Shown here: positions 1-10,264 of the stretch, one piece after another
Position numbering within the stretch: position 1 is the stretch's first letter
Layout of the letters: each line of letters starts with the position of its first letter
From: Olsenella massiliensis
GTDB taxonomy: Bacteria > Actinomycetota > Coriobacteriia > Coriobacteriales > Atopobiaceae
Length of the DNA: 64,000 nt
Direction of reading: 5' to 3'
Assembly: GCF_001457795.1 (NCBI RefSeq)
Contig: NZ_LN898211.1
Coordinates: forward strand, 441,038 to 505,037
Position numbers and translations under genes: made by a program
The notes under the pieces: generated by a model
What the model saw: the letters and a program-made list of their open reading frames with translations, nothing else
Databases searched by the model: none
Told to the model about the DNA's origin: nothing

Positions 1-1
1 C

Positions 2-43
2 CACGGCCGGCGCCCCGCGGCGCCTGAGGCCAAGAAGGCCTGA
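2..43 (+). CDS. 3' end of an upstream gene, possibly grpE (partial)
   Basis: The window opens inside a reading frame that ends at TGA 41-43 with the peptide tail APEAKKA. Only 13 codons are visible, so the family cannot be seen. The next two genes are dnaJ and hspR, and in actinobacteria this operon usually runs dnaK-grpE-dnaJ-hspR, so the C-terminus of GrpE is the obvious guess. DnaK is the alternative, as both families often end in charged, Ala-rich tails. The frame is open to the window edge and about 60 bp separate its stop from the dnaJ start, consistent with an operon. Confidence 0.35.
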   Translation, partial: HGRRPAAPEAKKA

Positions 44-103
44 CGGTCGCGCGCCTCTGCCGCGGTCGCGCACGAAATCACAGCGAAAGGAGGCGTTCGC
101 CTC

Positions 104-1078
104 ATGGCAGGGACAAGAAGCTACTATGACGTGCTCGGCGTGAAGCGTGACGCCACTGCCGACGAGATCAAGCGCTCGTTTCGCAAGCTCGCCGCCAAGT
201 ATCACCCTGACGCGGGCGGCGACGAGACAAAGTTCAAGGAGCTCAGCGAGGCCTACACCACGCTCTCGGACCCCGAGAAGCGCAAGGAGTACGACCAGCT
301 GCTCATGTTTGGCGGCATCCCCGGCCCCGACTTCGGCGGCTCCGGCGGGCGCGGCGCGCGGGGCTACACCTACACCACCAGCGCCGGCGGGGCCGACTGG
401 TCCGAGATCTTTGACAACATCCGCAACGGCGACGGCGCCTTTGGCGGCTTTGACTTCTCGTCCATCTTTGGCGGGCAGGCAGGCGGCGCCGGGAGGGCCG
501 GTCGTCCCGTCAAGGGCTCGGACCTCTCCATGACCATCGAGGTGAGCGCCGACGAGGCGTTCAAAGGCACGATGCGCAAGGTGAGCTACACCATCCCCTC
601 GACGGGGGAGCGCCAGTCCATCAACGTCAAGGTGCCGGCCGGCGCCGTGGACGGGGGCAAGCTCCGCTATCGGGGGCGCGGCGAGTACGGCGCGAGCGGT
701 GGCGCGCGAGGCGACCTCGTGGTCCTCACGCGCGTCGCCGAGCACCCCATCTTCAAGCGCGACGGCGCCGACGTGAGGATGGAGCTGCCCGTCAGCGTGT
801 ACGAGGCGGCCCTGGGGGCCAGCGTCAAGGTGCCCACGCCCGAGGGGATGGAAGTGCTTCTCAAGGTGCCGGCAGGCACTCAGGACGGCAAGACCTTCCG
901 CTTTCGCGGCATGGGCGCCGCGGACGTCAAGCACAAGGGGAGCAAGGGTGCGCTGTACGTGACCGTCAAGGTTCGGGTCCCCACGCGGCTCTCGTCCAAG
1001 GAGCGCGAGGCGCTTGAGGCGCTGCGGGCGGCCGACGAGCGGGCCTACAGGAAGGACGTGGAGAGCTATGGCTCGTAG
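104..1078 (+). CDS. dnaJ: DnaJ-type co-chaperone without zinc finger (CbpA/DnaJ2 class)
   Basis: A 324-residue Hsp40 that should stimulate DnaK ATPase activity and deliver unfolded clients. The J domain occupies about residues 6-68 and contains the essential HPD motif in YHPDAG. A Gly/Phe-rich linker (about 75-140) follows, then two beta-sandwich C-terminal domains. The four CxxCxGxG zinc-binding repeats of classical DnaJ are absent and no cysteine is seen in the protein, so this is the CbpA/DnaJ2 type. The start is the ATG at 104, ten bases after a strong ribosome binding site AAAGGAGG (86-93). The stop overlaps the start of hspR by 11 bp, showing co-transcription with the repressor. Confidence 0.93.
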   Translation: MAGTRSYYDVLGVKRDATADEIKRSFRKLAAKYHPDAGGDETKFKELSEAYTTLSDPEKRKEYDQLLMFGGIPGPDFGGSGGRGARGYTYTTSAGGADWSEIFDNIRNGDGAFGGFDFSSIFGGQAGGAGRAGRPVKGSDLSMTIEVSADEAFKGTMRKVSYTIPSTGERQSINVKVPAGAVDGGKLRYRGRGEYGASGGARGDLVVLTRVAEHPIFKRDGADVRMELPVSVYEAALGASVKVPTPEGMEVLLKVPAGTQDGKTFRFRGMGAADVKHKGSKGALYVTVKVRVPTRLSSKEREALEALRAADERAYRKDVESYGS

Positions 1079-1523
1079 GGACGAGGCGGAGCAGCCCATG
1101 GGCGGGCGCGCCGACAGGGACAAGCCCCTCTACATGATCAGCGTCGCTGCCGAGCTCACGGGCATGCACCCCCAGACCCTGCGGGTGTACGAGCAGAAGG
1201 GCCTCGTGAACCCGGGTCGGTCGCGCGGCAACACGCGGCTCTACTCCCATCACGACATAGAGCGGCTCAACCTCATCAGCAAGCTCACGGACGAGGGCAT
1301 CAACCTTGCCGGCGTCGTGCGCATCCTGGACATGCGCGAGCGGGCCGAGGAGCGCAATCGCCAGATCGACGAGCTGCGCGCTCGCGTGCGGGAGCTTGAG
1401 GACGACATTCACGAGCTGCGCACGCGCGAGCGGATCACGGCCCTGGCCCGCTACGACGGCTCGGACCCCGAGCAGGTCATGCGCGGGCTGCTCATGCAGG
1501 GCAAGGGCGACGAGGTCCGCTAG
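1068..1523 (+). CDS. hspR: HspR, MerR-family heat-shock repressor
   Basis: A 151-residue MerR-family regulator. The winged-helix domain is at about residues 20-85, with the recognition region [19 protein letters not shown] and the [10 protein letters not shown] segment typical of HspR. A coiled coil rich in Arg, Glu and Leu follows (about 88-130). In Streptomyces and mycobacteria HspR uses DnaK as co-repressor and controls dnaK, clpB and related genes. The start at 1068 lies inside the end of dnaJ, with GGAG at 1060-1063. An upstream in-frame ATG at 1014 would lie deep inside dnaJ and lacks support. A likely target motif lies before clpB, hsp20 and groES, but that HspR binds it is inference. 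Confidence 0.9.
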   Translation: MARRDEAEQPMGGRADRDKPLYMISVAAELTGMHPQTLRVYEQKGLVNPGRSRGNTRLYSHHDIERLNLISKLTDEGINLAGVVRILDMRERAEERNRQIDELRARVRELEDDIHELRTRERITALARYDGSDPEQVMRGLLMQGKGDEVR

Positions 1524-1637
1524 CCGCCGGCAGCGTCGACGTCGGTGGCCCGTGCCCTGATGGCGCCGGCCCCTGCCCCTGCCCCATGCCAATGCCCGGC
1601 GTCTCCGTCGCGCCCATGCGTCAGCGCCGCTGTTTTC

Positions 1638-1667
1638 TTGTATGGTGCAAGTCATATTATCTACTAT
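1638..1667 (+). promoter_or_regulatory. Candidate clpB promoter
   Basis: A TTGTAT -35 (1638-1643) and a TACTAT -10 (1662-1667), 18 bp apart, lie in an AT-rich island inside otherwise GC-rich DNA. This gives clpB its own start, with a leader of about 120 nt. The candidate heat-shock operator begins seven bases past the -10. Confidence 0.5.
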
Positions 1668-1673
1668 AAACAC

Positions 1674-1716
1674 ACTTAGATTTTGAATATCCTCCTTCGA
1701 TCTGGGAAAACTAAGT
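1674..1716 (+). promoter_or_regulatory. Candidate heat-shock operator upstream of clpB
   Basis: ACTTAGATTTT (1674-1684) faces AAAACTAAGT (1707-1716), an imperfect inverted repeat with one inserted base, placed over the expected transcription start. The left half recurs before hsp20 (7268-7278) and, on the opposite strand, before groES (52849-52859). It does not match the textbook HAIR (CTTGAGT-N7-ACTCAAG) or CIRCE elements. Which protein binds it is unknown; HspR, encoded just upstream, is the first candidate. Confidence 0.55.
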
Positions 1717-1795
1717 TCTGAAAGGAACAGTGGGGCCTGGACCACGACATGCGTCAAGGACGCGCTTCCAGGCAGCTACGGGAGGTTGAGGCCTT

Positions 1796-4459
<2,664 letters not shown>

Positions 4460-4513
4460 GACCGTTCCCTCCGGGGCGGGCGCGCCCGAACCAGAAGGTC
4501 GCCTGCAGAAGTC

Positions 4514-4543
4514 GGGCGGTCGGGACATCGGTCCCGGCCGCCC
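4514..4543 (+). terminator. GC-rich hairpin after clpB
   Basis: GGGCGGTCGGGAC (4514-4526) pairs with GTCCCGGCCGCCC (4531-4543), a 13-bp stem with one G-U pair and an ATCG loop. There is no U tract, so termination efficiency is uncertain; its position 54 bp after the clpB stop fits a terminator. Confidence 0.5.
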
Positions 4544-4693
4544 GTCGCGCTCGCCGTCGCGCTCGCCGTCGGCCGTCCGGTCATGTCATGCTACGCTGTG
4601 AGCGACCGCGTCCCGCGTTCTCGGGACGCGCGCAGGCGACGGGACAACGTGCGGGCGACGGCCCGGCTCGGCGGTTGGGCAAGGGAGGTTCCA

Positions 4694-6016
4694 GTGCCAC
4701 GAGAGCGGTCAGGGCCTTCCGGTCGCAAGGGGGTCACAGAGCGGTGGGGCACGGCCCGCACGGTCCTTGCCGTCCTGCTCGCGGGCACCTTTCTCTGCGG
4801 CGCCGTCGTCCTGGCGACCTACGGGCTCGAGCTCTGGGGCGGCAGGACCGTTCCCGACGTGGCGTTCAAAAATCACGACGCCGCCGTGGTGGCGCTTGCG
4901 GCAAAGGGGTTCGTGGTGCGCGAGGAGGACGTGCCGGTGGATGACGGCGTAGGAAGGGCCGTCGGCACCGACCCCTCGGCCGGCACTCGCCTCGCCGCGG
5001 GCAGCGAGGTCCTTCTACGCGTGGGTGTCGCCCGCGTCATGCCTGACGTCCAGGGGGTGCCGCAGGACGAGGCGCGTCGCGCGCTCTGCGACCTGGGGGC
5101 GCAGGACGTTCGCCTGAGCTACCGGGCTTCTGATGCGCCTCCCGGAACCGTCATCTCGACGGAGCCCGCGGCGGGCGCCAGCTTCAGGTCCACCGACGCC
5201 GTCACCCTGACGGTGGCGCAGGCGCTCACCGTCCCGTACGTCGTCGGCAAGACCGAGCGGGAGGCCCGCTCGCAGCTTGAGGCCGTCGGCCTGTCGCCGC
5301 AGGTTCGCTATGTCACGTCGGCCGACAAGGACCAGGGGACCGTCCTGTCCTGCGACCCCATCCCCGGCTCCGCGCTCGCCGCGGGCACGACCGTCGCGCT
5401 GGTCGTCTCGGCTCACTCGCCCACCGACTACCACCACCTGACGGAGTACTTTGCGTATAACCCGCGCATACTGTCGGGATATCTCTCTGACCAGGGCTTT
5501 TCGCTCAAGAGCAACTACGCCGCCGACGACGGGACGCTCCAGGCGCTCTTTGAGTCCGATGGCAAGGGCACGCTCGTGCTGGGCAGCCGTCCCTACTCGC
5601 ACACCTTTGCCGTGGGACGAGGCAAGGCCGCCGGCGACCTGCTGGGTCAGGGAACGCCGTTTGACGGAATCCGCCTTGACCTGCCCTCATCTGAGCTGCC
5701 CAAGGGCGCGTCCGACCTCTCTGAGGCGGCTGTCTCGGCCGTCATGGACCTCTGCGGCCTCACGGGACGCCTTCAGACCGTCAACCAGGACACGGTCGCG
5801 AGGCCCGAGGGCCCTCAGGCGGAGTCCGTGTCGTTTGTCTGCGCCTATGGCAAGATGGGCGACACGTGCTGGACGGTGCTCATCGCAAACGAGCAGGGAG
5901 GAACGCGCGCCACGGTGACGGCGGCTCGCACGTCGCTCTATGAGGGCGTCAACCTGAGGCCGTTTGGTGGCAGCGTCTGCTCCTTCGTCGCCTACAGTGA
6001 CGCGTGCGCCACCTGA
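4694..6016 (+). CDS. PASTA-domain membrane protein
   Basis: A 440-residue single-span protein. After a short basic N-terminus there is one transmembrane segment (about residues 22-46, AVLLAGTFLCGAVVLATYG). Three PASTA repeats follow (about 50-235), each beginning with a (V/M)PDV- or VPYV-type strand and ending in a Gly-rich valine run; these usually bind muropeptides or lipid II. A C-terminal domain of about 200 residues is not recognised. No kinase domain is present, unlike PknB/StkP. The start chosen is GTG 4694, five bases after AAGGGAGG (4681-4688); the longer ATG frame from 4583 has no ribosome binding site and an Arg-rich nonsense-like leader. A weak extended -10 (TGCTACGCT, 4589-4597) may drive it. 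Confidence 0.75.
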   Translation: MPRERSGPSGRKGVTERWGTARTVLAVLLAGTFLCGAVVLATYGLELWGGRTVPDVAFKNHDAAVVALAAKGFVVREEDVPVDDGVGRAVGTDPSAGTRLAAGSEVLLRVGVARVMPDVQGVPQDEARRALCDLGAQDVRLSYRASDAPPGTVISTEPAAGASFRSTDAVTLTVAQALTVPYVVGKTEREARSQLEAVGLSPQVRYVTSADKDQGTVLSCDPIPGSALAAGTTVALVVSAHSPTDYHHLTEYFAYNPRILSGYLSDQGFSLKSNYAADDGTLQALFESDGKGTLVLGSRPYSHTFAVGRGKAAGDLLGQGTPFDGIRLDLPSSELPKGASDLSEAAVSAVMDLCGLTGRLQTVNQDTVARPEGPQAESVSFVCAYGKMGDTCWTVLIANEQGGTRATVTAARTSLYEGVNLRPFGGSVCSFVAYSDACAT

Positions 6017-6051
6017 GCCACATGAGGAGCCACGATGGAGGGGGTGCGCCC

Positions 6052-6303
6052 ATGAGACTGACAGGAAGCGCTCCGGGCGCAGACTCCCGGGACCGTCGCG
6101 CCGTCGCGACGGAAACGGTCGTCGGGCGCGATGCGCCGGCACCTCGTGGGCCAACGGGGCCGGGGCATGACGGCGGGGCGCGGCCCAAGGGGGACGGCTC
6201 CCCGTTCCTGCGCCCGGAGGGGGAGGACGATGACGGCTACGATCCCTTCTCGGACCGCCCGCCGCGTGAGGAGCCTCTGTTTGAGCGAGATCCCTGGGCG
6301 TGA
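6052..6303 (+). CDS. Small disordered acidic protein, unknown function
   Basis: An 83-residue frame with a good ribosome binding site, GGAGGGG (6037-6044), seven bases before ATG 6052. The N-terminal half is Gly/Pro/Arg-rich and probably disordered. The C-terminal part is acidic and aromatic (GEDDDGYDPFSDRP, then PLFERDPWA), which looks like a conserved short linear motif rather than chance sequence. It follows the PASTA gene by 35 bp and is probably in the same transcript. No family is recognised; conservation in relatives would decide whether it is real. Confidence 0.5.
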   Translation: MRLTGSAPGADSRDRRAVATETVVGRDAPAPRGPTGPGHDGGARPKGDGSPFLRPEGEDDDGYDPFSDRPPREEPLFERDPWA

Positions 6304-6316
6304 AAAATGCGCTGGC

Positions 6317-6342
6317 GCCGGGCATCGCGAAGGACGCCCGGC
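6317..6342. terminator. Hairpin between convergent genes
   Basis: GCCGGGC (6317-6323) pairs with GCCCGGC (6336-6342) around a 12-base loop, between the stop codons of two convergent genes. It lacks a U tract. It could serve as a bidirectional terminator. Confidence 0.4.
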
Positions 6343-6393
6343 CGCCACGCCGCGCTAGCCCCGCGCGTCAGGAGGGGTCCGCAGGCAGATTGC

Positions 6394-7002
6394 CTACATG
6401 ATCGAGCGCACGAGCGCCCCGATGACGAGGGCGGCGAGCGCCAGAAACACGATGAGGGCGACAAACGACTTGATCGACTTGCGCCGACGCGCCTGCTCCT
6501 GCGAGACGAAGATGGAGCGCCTGCCCTTGGGTATCTCAAGATACTGGCCATAGCGGCTGCCCCTGACCTGACCCATGCCGCTACGCGTCCTGCGGTAGGC
6601 GCCGCCCGTGAAGGCGCCGGCGCGCATGCCGCCGCGAACGGCCACGTTGGAATCGTGCGCGTACTGGCCTGTCGAGGCGCCATCCTCGGCAAGGTCGTCG
6701 ATGGCATCCTGCGTCAGGCGCGCCGCGCGCTGGCGCACGAAGCCGGGCTGGACCCTGGACGGTCTGCCCACGCGGTCGTGGGAAGGCCGCGCGTCGCGCG
6801 GGGACGCACCCTGGCGCGCCGCGTCATCAAGGTGCGGTTCGGCAGCGTCCTGCGCGTCAGCGACGTGGCCGAAAGCCTCCGCCCGCGCGTCGGTCTTGGC
6901 GACGGGTCCCACGGGGGAATGACGGCGCCTGGGCTGCTCCGGCGCGCATGACGCCCCGGAACCCGTCTTGGGGTCGATGTCGTCGTACCTGTCCTCGTCC
7001 AT
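6394..7002 (-). CDS. Tail-anchored membrane protein, unknown function
   Basis: A 202-residue protein of unknown function. Residues 1-175 are hydrophilic, Arg/Asp/Ala-rich and Gly-containing, with no recognised domain. The extreme C-terminus is one strongly hydrophobic segment (FVALIVFLALAALVIGALV) preceded by the basic stretch RRRKSIK, so it should be anchored with its bulk in the cytoplasm. The start is the ATG at 7002, six bases after GGAGG (7008-7012 on the plus strand); the frame continues upstream to another ATG at 7092 but that has no ribosome binding site. The plus-strand frame over the same DNA is Arg-rich and looks like a shadow. Confidence 0.6.
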   Translation of the reverse strand: MDEDRYDDIDPKTGSGASCAPEQPRRRHSPVGPVAKTDARAEAFGHVADAQDAAEPHLDDAARQGASPRDARPSHDRVGRPSRVQPGFVRQRAARLTQDAIDDLAEDGASTGQYAHDSNVAVRGGMRAGAFTGGAYRRTRSGMGQVRGSRYGQYLEIPKGRRSIFVSQEQARRRKSIKSFVALIVFLALAALVIGALVRSIM

Positions 7003-7401
7003 GAGCACCTCCGGAGTCGCGGCGGGCCTTCTCCCGCCGCGCGCCACGCCTGGGTCACGGGCGCACCTAGCAGGCGCGCCTGTCATCTGCACCTATCATA
7101 GAGCAGCCGCGTCGGGCGACATAGCCCCGGACGCTGGCGAGCTCATGAGAATCACGGACAAGCCATCGTCCTTGCGCGTCTCGTCCGTTGCCCTGCGCGC
7201 ATCTTCAGGAGGCGCCGTGGCTCGCTGCGCTTTAAACAATACCCCGAGCAATATCTTATATAGTATGACTTAGATTTCATGAGTATCTTACAGTAATAAA
7301 ACCTTTCCCAAACGTATAAATTTATCGTGTGAGGGAACAATAGACATGTGCGACAAGGCGTTCGTCCAAAGAACGCCGCATAGGCAGAAAGGATGGTCAT
7401 C
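7003..7401. other. Divergent intergenic region before hsp20
   Basis: This 399-bp gap separates the tail-anchored gene (minus) from hsp20 (plus). Its right half is strikingly AT-rich (7231-7320) and holds the hsp20 promoter and stress motif described separately. I see no ORF with a ribosome binding site. The left part (7020-7200) is ordinary GC-rich DNA with nothing I can name. Confidence 0.6.
7252..7284 (+). promoter_or_regulatory. hsp20 promoter region with heat-shock motif
   Basis: A TATAGT or TAGTAT -10 (7259-7266) is followed at once by ACTTAGATTTC (7268-7278), the motif also found before clpB and groES. ACTTA (7268-7272) and TGAGT (7280-7284) form a 5-bp inverted repeat with one mismatch and a 7-bp spacer. 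A clear -35 is not visible. The placement over the start site suits a repressor. Confidence 0.5.
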
Positions 7402-7827
7402 ATGTCTGGATTGATTCCGTACGATCGCTACGACAGGGCTTTGCGCAGGGCGTTCGATCCGTTTGACTCGTTCTTCTCGACGCCGCTCGCAGCGCTTTCG
7501 ACCGATGACAGCTTCAAGATGAACGTCGAGGACGCGGGCGACGCCTACGTCGTGAGCGCCGAGCTGCCGGGCGTCAAGCGCGAGGAGATTGACGTCGAGC
7601 TCAACGAGGGGCGTCTGTCGATCTCGGTCGAAAAGAAGGAGACCGAGGAGGAAAAGGGCAAGAACTACCTGCACAAGGAGACGACGGAGTGGCGCGCCAG
7701 CAGGGGCGTATACCTCAAGGACGCCGCGACGTCCGGCCTGACGGCCAAGTTTGAGAACGGCGTGCTGAACGTCAACATTCCCAAGCAGGAGGAGAAGGCC
7801 AACGTCACCAAGGTCACCATCGACTAG
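7402..7827 (+). CDS. hsp20: Hsp20/alpha-crystallin small heat-shock protein
   Basis: A 141-residue ATP-independent holdase. The alpha-crystallin domain spans about residues 33-130, with the conserved AELPGVKREEIDVE segment and the GVLNVNIPK signature near its end. The N-terminal arm is short and carries FDPFDSFF. The C-terminal extension carries an I-x-I-like VTKVTI. ATG 7402 is chosen over ATG 7393 because GAAAGGA (7387-7393) is eight bases upstream of it. The leader contains the stress motif shared with clpB and groES, so heat induction is likely. The gene is monocistronic, closed by the hairpin at 7885. Confidence 0.93.
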   Translation: MSGLIPYDRYDRALRRAFDPFDSFFSTPLAALSTDDSFKMNVEDAGDAYVVSAELPGVKREEIDVELNEGRLSISVEKKETEEEKGKNYLHKETTEWRASRGVYLKDAATSGLTAKFENGVLNVNIPKQEEKANVTKVTID

Positions 7828-7884
7828 CCGTGTCACTGCCGGCTGCCGTGCGACCGTATCGGACGGCGAGCGACAGCATGCGCC

Positions 7885-7922
7885 CAAGGCGCCCGACCGC
7901 ATCAGCGCGGCCGGGCGCCTTG
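7885..7922. terminator. Bidirectional terminator between hsp20 and the WalJ-type gene
   Basis: CAAGGCGCCCG (7885-7895) and CGGGCGCCTTG (7912-7922) form a perfect 11-bp stem with a 16-base loop between two convergent genes. No U tract follows on either strand. Confidence 0.65.
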
Positions 7923-8024
7923 CCGTGTCAAGACGTCGCTCCGTGCCTCGCCTGCCGAACCGCCGCCCTGGCGTCGCGTCAGGCGCCGCCGCCCGTGTGT
8001 GCCGATGGCATGCAGCGACGCTCC

Positions 8025-8867
8025 CTACCACACCACCAGTGGCTCGTCCTGGCCGGCAACGCAGATGGTGAGGCTTCCATCCCGGCCGCGCGCCTCGGCC
8101 AGGGAGCCCGCCGAGACCTCCTGCGGACCAAGCGGCTGCGCCCCCAGCGCCTCGGAAAGCTCGCGAATGCAGGCGCCGGGCGTGTTGTTCTTCTGGGACA
8201 GGTGAAGCGCCACGACCGTCTCGGTGCCCTCGCCGACGAGCTGGGGAAGGGCGGCCGCGCACTGCGCGTTGGAAAGGTGGCCCGTCTCGCCTCCCACCCG
8301 GCTCTTGAGGAAGGAGGGGTACGGTCCGTGCGCCAGCATCGACGTGTCATGGTTGGCCTCGATGCCCAGGATGCGACAACCGCGCAGGGCGCCGAGCGCC
8401 TCCGCCGTCAAAAAGCCGGTGTCCGTGCACCAGCCCAGGGCGTCTTGGGGCTCGCCCCCCTCGTTTGCCACCGAGAGCCTCAGGCCAAAGGGGTCGGACA
8501 CGTCATGGGAGGTGGGAAAGAGCTCCACGCGCATGCCGCAGACCTCAAAGGCCTCGTCATGCCTCACCAGCGAGAAGGGCATATCAAGCAGGCGCCGGCT
8601 CGCCGCCGCGGTGCCGGCGGTGGTGATGAGCTCGCAGGACAGGTTGCGGCGGACCACGTCCAGGCCCGAGCAGTGGTCGCCGTGCTCGTGGGTGAGGATG
8701 GCTGCCGTCACCTTGCGCAGGTCGACGCCCGCGCTCTCGGCGCGCCGCGTGAGCTCGCGCCACGACAGCCCGCAGTCGATGAGCAGCGACCCTCGCGGCC
8801 CCTCGATGACGGCGGCGTTGCCTTTGGACCCGCTGGCAAGGACGGTGAGATGAAGCGTGGGCGTCAC
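8025..8867 (-). CDS. walJ: YycJ/WalJ-type metallo-beta-lactamase-fold hydrolase
   Basis: A 280-residue metallo-hydrolase. The N-terminus has LASGSKGNAAVIEG and the metal-binding signature THEHGDHCSGL near residue 65, then further metal ligands in SHDVSDPFG and EANHD. This is the YycJ/WalJ family, linked in Firmicutes to cell-wall control by WalRK and to DNA metabolism; the actual substrate is unclear. Start: GTG 8867, preceded by GAGGGG. The frame extends upstream to an ATG at 9017, but that leader is Arg-rich and crosses the divergent promoter region. It is transcribed away from pepT and ends at a shared hairpin with hsp20. Confidence 0.82.
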   Translation of the reverse strand: MTPTLHLTVLASGSKGNAAVIEGPRGSLLIDCGLSWRELTRRAESAGVDLRKVTAAILTHEHGDHCSGLDVVRRNLSCELITTAGTAAASRRLLDMPFSLVRHDEAFEVCGMRVELFPTSHDVSDPFGLRLSVANEGGEPQDALGWCTDTGFLTAEALGALRGCRILGIEANHDTSMLAHGPYPSFLKSRVGGETGHLSNAQCAAALPQLVGEGTETVVALHLSQKNNTPGACIRELSEALGAQPLGPQEVSAGSLAEARGRDGSLTICVAGQDEPLVVW

Positions 8868-8919
8868 GGTGTTCCCCTCGTCTGGCGCGGGACGTGCGTC
8901 CCAGCGCAAATCTGATAAC

Positions 8920-8936
8920 TGGTCTACTCTAGACCA
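8920..8936. promoter_or_regulatory. Perfect palindrome in the walJ/pepT divergent region
   Basis: TGGTCTA-CTC-TAGACCA is a perfect 7+3+7 inverted repeat. On the minus strand it lies exactly in the spacer of a plausible walJ promoter: TTGTCC (plus 8938-8943) and AGTTAT (plus 8915-8920), 17 bp apart. That position suits a repressor operator. The binding protein is unknown. Confidence 0.45.
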
Positions 8937-9031
8937 CGGACAAAAAACGCGCGCGCAGGCGCGCGTGCGCCTGCGACGGGGCCTGCCCTGCGCCTCGTCG
9001 TCGCGGGACGCCTTCACGAAGGGAAGTTCAC

Positions 9032-10264
9032 ATGAGAGCCTATGAGCGTCTTCTGAGGTATGCGGTCGTGCGCACGCCGAGCGACGCGGACAGGGACACG
9101 ACTCCCACCACCGCCTGTCAGTTTGACCTTGCCAAGCTCCTGGTCGAGGAGCTCGGCGAGCTGGGGGTGCGGGACGTGACGCTGAGCGACGAGTGCTTCG
9201 TGTACGCCAAGATCCCCGCCACGCCCGGTCTTGAGGACAGTCCCAAGCTGGGGCTCATCGCGCACATGGACACGGTGTCGCAGTTCTGCGACCACGACAT
9301 CGTGCCCGTGCTGCACGAGGGCTATGACGGCGGCGATCTCGTCCTGGGCGACAGCGGCCGCACCCTGACCGTCAAGGATTTTCCCCACCTGCCCACGCTG
9401 GCGGGGCGCACCCTCATCACCACGGACGGCACCACGATTCTGGGCGCGGACGACAAGGCAGGCATCGCCGAGATCATGACCGTGCTCGAGACCCTGCGCG
9501 ACGAGGGGATCGCCCACGGCCCGCTGCGCGTGGCCTTCACGCCGGACGAGGAGACGGGCACGGGCGCCTCCCACTTTGACCTCGCCGCCTTTGACGCCGA
9601 CGTGGCCTACACGCTCGACGGCGACGTCGAGGGCCAGATTCAGTACCAGAACTTCAACGCCTGTCGTGCGGAGTTCGTGGTCACGGGCGTGAGCGTGCAC
9701 CCCGGCGCCGCCAAGGACGTCATGGTCAACGCCGCGATCCTCGCCTGCCACATCAACGCGAGCCTCCCCGCGTTCGAGACGCCGCGCCACACGAGCGGCT
9801 ACGAGGGCTTCTATCACCTGCTGTCCATCGAGGGCGACGAGGCGACGGCCAAGGTCGAGTACATCGTGCGCGACCACGACGCGGCCTCCTTCGCGGCTCG
9901 CAAGGCGACGCTGCGACACGTCGCGGACGTCATGAACGAGCGCTGGGGAGAGGGCACCGTACGCCTTGACATCGATGACGAGTATCAGAACATGGAGTCG
10001 GTCATCGCCGAGCGCATGTACATGATCGACGTCGCCAAGGAGGCAGCCGAGCGGGCGGGCGTCAGACCGGACGTCTCGCCCATTCGTGGCGGCACCGACG
10101 GCAGCCAGCTGTCGTTCCGGGGGCTGCCCTGTCCCAACCTGGGCACGGGCGGACACGGCTTTCACGGCCCCTACGAGCACATCACCGTGGAGGGCATGGA
10201 CCTGGCCGCCAAGATGGCCCTTGAGCTCGTCAAGCTCTATGGCAAGAGGGGCAACCGCCCATGA
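9032..10264 (+). CDS. pepT: Peptidase T (tripeptide aminopeptidase)
   Basis: A 410-residue di-zinc M20 peptidase that removes N-terminal residues from tripeptides in the cytoplasm. Visible ligands: GLIAHMDTVSQF (zinc His and catalytic Asp, about residue 78), GADDKAGIAE (bridging Asp), TPDEETGTG (catalytic Glu and zinc Glu), TLDGDVEGQ (Asp) and the C-terminal HGPYEHI (His). The inner dimerisation domain carries the family motif VHPGAAKDVMVNA. The length matches E. coli PepT (408). ATG 9032 follows GAAGGGAAG. The stop overlaps the tilS start as ATGA, so the two are translationally coupled. Confidence 0.95.
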   Translation: MRAYERLLRYAVVRTPSDADRDTTPTTACQFDLAKLLVEELGELGVRDVTLSDECFVYAKIPATPGLEDSPKLGLIAHMDTVSQFCDHDIVPVLHEGYDGGDLVLGDSGRTLTVKDFPHLPTLAGRTLITTDGTTILGADDKAGIAEIMTVLETLRDEGIAHGPLRVAFTPDEETGTGASHFDLAAFDADVAYTLDGDVEGQIQYQNFNACRAEFVVTGVSVHPGAAKDVMVNAAILACHINASLPAFETPRHTSGYEGFYHLLSIEGDEATAKVEYIVRDHDAASFAARKATLRHVADVMNERWGEGTVRLDIDDEYQNMESVIAERMYMIDVAKEAAERAGVRPDVSPIRGGTDGSQLSFRGLPCPNLGTGGHGFHGPYEHITVEGMDLAAKMALELVKLYGKRGNRP

